Assembly: GCF_008039555.1 (NCBI RefSeq)
Contig: NZ_VDUW01000014.1
Location: 1 to 57,357, forward strand
DNA: 57,357 nucleotides
Origin: Cerasibacillus terrae
Lineage (GTDB): Bacteria; Bacillota; Bacilli; Bacillales; Amphibacillaceae
Direction: 5' to 3'
This document shows, piece by piece, positions 55,039 through 57,357 of this stretch. The translations under genes and the position numbers were made by a program. The first letter of the stretch is position 1, and each line of letters begins with the position of its first letter. The notes below the pieces were generated by a model. It was not told the DNA's origin. It did not search any database and saw only the letters and a list, made by a program, of their open reading frames with translations.

Positions 55039-55233
55039 ATGGAGAGAAATAATAATTGGATTCCACTGCTTGCATCAGTAGGAATTGGAGCTGCAACATT
55101 TTATTCAATGAAAAGAAGCAATCGAGATTTAGGTCAAACTGTTCAAAAAATGTTACCATTAGTTTCTCAAATAAGTAACATGAATATAGAACAAACAGAT
55201 TCTCAAACACTTGGCCCTCATGGTATGAGTTAA
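55039..55233 (+). CDS. small protein with N-terminal hydrophobic segment
   Basis: 64 residues. 'WIPLLASVGIGAATFYSM' (about 7-24) is a likely membrane or membrane-associated segment, followed by a polar C-terminus. Its pattern recalls short DUF3918/YrzQ-type proteins of bacilli, but I cannot confirm this. Binding site AAAGGA is 11 bases from the ATG, longer than usual, and lies in a possible inhibitory stem. A clean terminator follows, supporting a real gene. Confidence 0.75.
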   Translation: MERNNNWIPLLASVGIGAATFYSMKRSNRDLGQTVQKMLPLVSQISNMNIEQTDSQTLGPHGMS

Positions 55234-55242
55234 AAGACTTTT

Positions 55243-55276
55243 AAAGCGCACAATTTTGTGCGCTTTATCATTTTTT
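55243..55276 (+). terminator. terminator after the 64-residue gene
   Basis: Stem AAAGCGCACA (55243-55252) with TGTGCGCTTT (55257-55266), then ATCATTTTTT. Confidence 0.85.
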
Positions 55277-55340
55277 GTTTGGTTTTCATTACAATTTGGT
55301 ATACTTAAGGATATCTTTATATAAAAAAGGAGGGAAAAAC

Positions 55341-56522
55341 ATGAAAGGGTTTGGTTTATTAATAAAAATAATCATTGCAATCATTCTTGGAGTTGCGATA
55401 GGATTTATTTCTCCTGAATGGCTTGTTCGTATTTTCGCAACCTTTAATGATTTATTTGGCAACTTTTTAGACTTTATTATTCCATTAATTATTTTAGGCT
55501 TTATTGCAGCAGGTATTGGTACATTGGGAAAAGGTGCAGGAAAATTACTCGGATTAACTGCAATCATCGCCTATGCTTCAACGATAATTGCTGGTGTTAT
55601 TGCTTTCTTTGTTGCAAAGAATGTATATCCATTTATGTTAAAAGGGCAGTCACTAAAAACTCTTAGTGATCCATCAGAAAGTCTTGCAACATCTTTTATT
55701 GAATTAGAAATAACTCCACCAATTGATGTAATTACAGCATTATTACTAGCCTTTGTTTTAGGTTTAGGGATGATTTCAATCAAAGGAAATACAATGATAA
55801 ATGCCATGAATGAATTACGAGACATTATTCAGTTGGTTATTGTAAAAGTTATTATTCCATTTTTACCATTTCATATATTTGGGATCTTTGCCAATATGAC
55901 ATATGCTGGCCAAGTAGGTACAATTTTAAATGTGTTTGCCAAAGTATTTATCATGATTATTCTTTTGCACATTCTTTATTTAATAGGTCAATATACGGTT
56001 GCTGGAACCCTTAGCAAGCAAAATCCATTGACTGCTTTAAAAACAATGTCACCAGCTTATTTTACAGCTTTAGGGACTCAATCATCAGCAGCAACAATTC
56101 CTGTGACATTAGAGCGAACAAAGCAATTAAATGTTCGTGAACGACTAGCAGACTTTACAATTCCTTTATTAGCAAATATTCATCTATCTGGTAGTACAAT
56201 CACACTTGTTAGTTGTTCGATGGCTATTATGTTTTTACAAGGTAATCCTAATATATTTTCCGATTATTTTCCATTCATTTTAATGCTAGGAGTTACTATG
56301 ATTGCAGCTCCTGGAGTTCCTGGGGGAGCCGTAATGGCAGCACTTGGCTTGTTGGATTCCATGTTAGGATTTAACCAAACAATGTTATCACTTATCATTG
56401 CATTATATATAGCGCAAGATAGTTTTGGAACAGCATGTAATGTTACTGGAGATGGTGCCATCACATCGATTGTTCATTCCATTAGTAAGAAAAAGGATAT
56501 CACATCTACAACCACATCATAA
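55341..56522 (+). CDS. dicarboxylate/amino-acid:cation symporter (DAACS family)
   Basis: 393 residues from ATG 55341, after AAGGAGGG; the open frame starts 22 codons earlier without support. It is a GltP/DctA-fold secondary transporter: eight or so helices, the Ser-rich hairpin region ('ALGTQSSAATIPVTLE'), 'NIHLSGSTITL', 'APGVPGGAV' (second hairpin) and 'DSFGTACNVTGDGA' with the cation and substrate-binding Asp and Asn. It imports glutamate, aspartate, serine or C4-dicarboxylates with Na+ or H+; which one cannot be told. Confidence 0.94.
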   Translation: MKGFGLLIKIIIAIILGVAIGFISPEWLVRIFATFNDLFGNFLDFIIPLIILGFIAAGIGTLGKGAGKLLGLTAIIAYASTIIAGVIAFFVAKNVYPFMLKGQSLKTLSDPSESLATSFIELEITPPIDVITALLLAFVLGLGMISIKGNTMINAMNELRDIIQLVIVKVIIPFLPFHIFGIFANMTYAGQVGTILNVFAKVFIMIILLHILYLIGQYTVAGTLSKQNPLTALKTMSPAYFTALGTQSSAATIPVTLERTKQLNVRERLADFTIPLLANIHLSGSTITLVSCSMAIMFLQGNPNIFSDYFPFILMLGVTMIAAPGVPGGAVMAALGLLDSMLGFNQTMLSLIIALYIAQDSFGTACNVTGDGAITSIVHSISKKKDITSTTTS

Positions 56523-56526
56523 CATG

Positions 56527-56564
56527 AAAAACCGCAAGTTTATAAGAGCTTGCGGTTTTTTTCT
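56527..56564 (+). terminator. terminator after the symporter
   Basis: Stem AAAAACCGCAAG (56527-56538) with CTTGCGGTTTTT (56549-56560), followed by more T. Confidence 0.9.
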
Positions 56565-57007
56565 GTATTGTAATGAATAACTTTTTAGCATTTATATTTT
56601 CCTCATATTCTTTCTTATTCTATACGCCCTTAGAGAGAAATCAATTCCTAAAAATAATCTAATGTTATCACTGTTACTCTTGTTATCTCTAACATACTCC
56701 TAAAAATACACATTTCTTCAACGTTTCTATATTTAAAAAGATTTTTTCGTATCTCATAAGTGATAACGATTACTCTTATCGAGGAAATATTATCCTAACC
56801 TTTTTTATAATGAACTTGTAATTAGTTTCAATAAAGTTGCCTTCCCCCGGGTATTCGCTCACTGGTAGATCTTATTGCTTTTTCGTATTTCACAATTACC
56901 TTAGTCAATGTGGAAAAATCTAGTGCTACATTTTCTTCATCTACCAATCATAGCTAGTTTATGGCAACTTATGTTTCCCCAAAAACAACTTCATTTTTCA
57001 TACATAA
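56565..57007. other. AT-rich stretch between symporter and rRNA operon
   Basis: About 440 bases without a supported gene. The only open frames are short and lack binding sites; one 39-codon TTG frame on the minus strand near 56830-56950 was considered and not accepted. It may be decayed sequence. Confidence 0.5.
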
Positions 57008-57044
57008 AAAAGCAGGATACACATTTAATGTGTATCCTGCTTTT
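57008..57044 (-). terminator. rRNA operon terminator
   Basis: Perfect 17-bp stem (57008-57024 with 57028-57044, core GCAGGATACACAT) right after the 5S gene, with TTTTTTA on the minus strand. Confidence 0.92.
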
Positions 57045-57047
57045 GTT

Positions 57048-57164
57048 GCCTGGCAACGTCCTACTCTTGCAGGGGCTATGCCCCAACTACCATCGGCGCT
57101 GAAGAGCTTAACTTCTGTGTTCGATATGGGAACAGGTGTGACCTCTTCGCCTTCATCACCAGAC
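57048..57164 (-). rRNA. rrf: 5S ribosomal RNA
   Basis: On the minus strand the sequence carries the 5S landmarks AAGAGGTCACACC, TTCCCATATCGAACACAG, AAGTTAAGCTCTTCAGCG and GATGGTAGTTGGGG, about 117 bases between complementary ends (GTCTGGTG... and ...TTGCCAGGC). It is the last gene of an rRNA operon transcribed leftwards. Ends are estimated from the terminal pairing. Confidence 0.96.
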
Positions 57165-57290
57165 AAGTATTATTTTTAAAGACAAGAGATATTATACGCA
57201 TTTCTATCAAAAAATGCAAGTCTTTTTTTAAAAAAAGTTATACCTTGAAAACCAAATAAGAAGTGTACCATTTATCAATAACAATGTATC

Positions 57291-57357
57291 TAGTCAAGTC
57301 CTCGATCAATTAGTATCCGTCAGCTCCACGTGTCACCACGCTTCCACCTCGGACCTA
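57291..57357 (-). rRNA. rrl: 23S ribosomal RNA, 3' end (partial)
   Basis: On the minus strand the window edge reads AGGTCCGAGGTGGAAGCG, then AGCTGACGGATACTAAT and GATCGAGGACTTGACTA, the conserved 3' end of bacterial 23S rRNA. The gene runs out of the window. The spacer to 5S (57165-57290) holds no tRNA. Confidence 0.93.

Noticed and set aside
56830..56950. 39-codon minus-strand TTG frame near the rRNA operon
   Set aside because: No binding site, no promoter, no terminator and no recognisable motif; may be decayed sequence.
57165..57290. tRNA gene in the 23S-5S spacer
   Set aside because: The spacer is AT-rich with no cloverleaf or CCA end; only rRNA-processing-type sequence is seen.
1..57357. 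CRISPR array, prophage, insertion sequence or integrase
   Set aside because: No regularly spaced repeats, transposase, integrase or phage structural genes were found on either strand.

Overview
The window is a piece of an AT-rich, endospore-forming Bacillaceae chromosome, most like the Oceanobacillus/Virgibacillus/Gracilibacillus side of the family. The evidence is a small acid-soluble spore protein gene with its own sigma-G promoter, the spore protein GerW/YtfJ, a T-box tyrS leader, a Firmicutes-type S4 leader, the Na+ stator pair MotPS next to ccpA, and near-complete collinearity with the 'yt' region of Bacillus subtilis. Species assignment is inference. Most genes lie on the minus strand, in the same direction as the rRNA operon whose 3' end (23S end, 5S, terminator) closes the window on the right.

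Layout from left to right: ytkL hydrolase, PspA-family protein, alanine dehydrogenase, a 52-residue TTG-start gene and a universal stress protein (1-4 kb); moaB, ytxK, ytfJ, ytfI, sspA (4-7.3 kb); the thiI/cysteine desulfurase pair for tRNA thiolation, ezrA and refZ for Z-ring control, the GAF-type Met-sulfoxide reductase ytsP and diguanylate cyclase dgcP (7.3-14.8 kb); rpsD with S4 leader (15 kb); an accessory block (15.8-23.8 kb) of a MarR regulator, two short-chain dehydrogenases, an SsuABC/TauABC-like transporter next to a cysteine synthase, a DUF3891 gene and nfrA; T-box-controlled tyrS; a large class A PBP; acuABC; motPS; ccpA; aroA (24-35.5 kb); a frameshifted FtsA-like gene; ytxGH, murC, a nicotinate phosphoribosyltransferase, sftA, ytpRQP, ytoQ, a DUF84 phosphatase, ytoP, ytzB, ytnP, ytzH, ytmP, ytlRQP, ytzG, the lipid II flippase murJ/ytgP (36-54.8 kb); a small membrane-type protein and a dicarboxylate/amino-acid symporter (55-56.5 kb); then 5S and 23S rRNA.

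No CRISPR array, prophage, insertion sequence, toxin-antitoxin pair or obvious defence system was seen. The most interesting non-routine signals are: a dispersed, partly palindromic intergenic repeat with three copies (one forming the stop codon of the DUF3891 gene); a full HD-type metal-ligand pattern in that DUF3891 protein; a probable MarR operator immediately downstream of the -10 box of the dehydrogenase operon; an inverted-repeat cluster between refZ and ytsP; a leader that could sequester the ribosome binding site of a 64-residue protein; a missed 52-residue gene; and the single-base frameshift in the FtsA-like gene. All functional statements rest on motif reading and remembered gene order; no searches were run.
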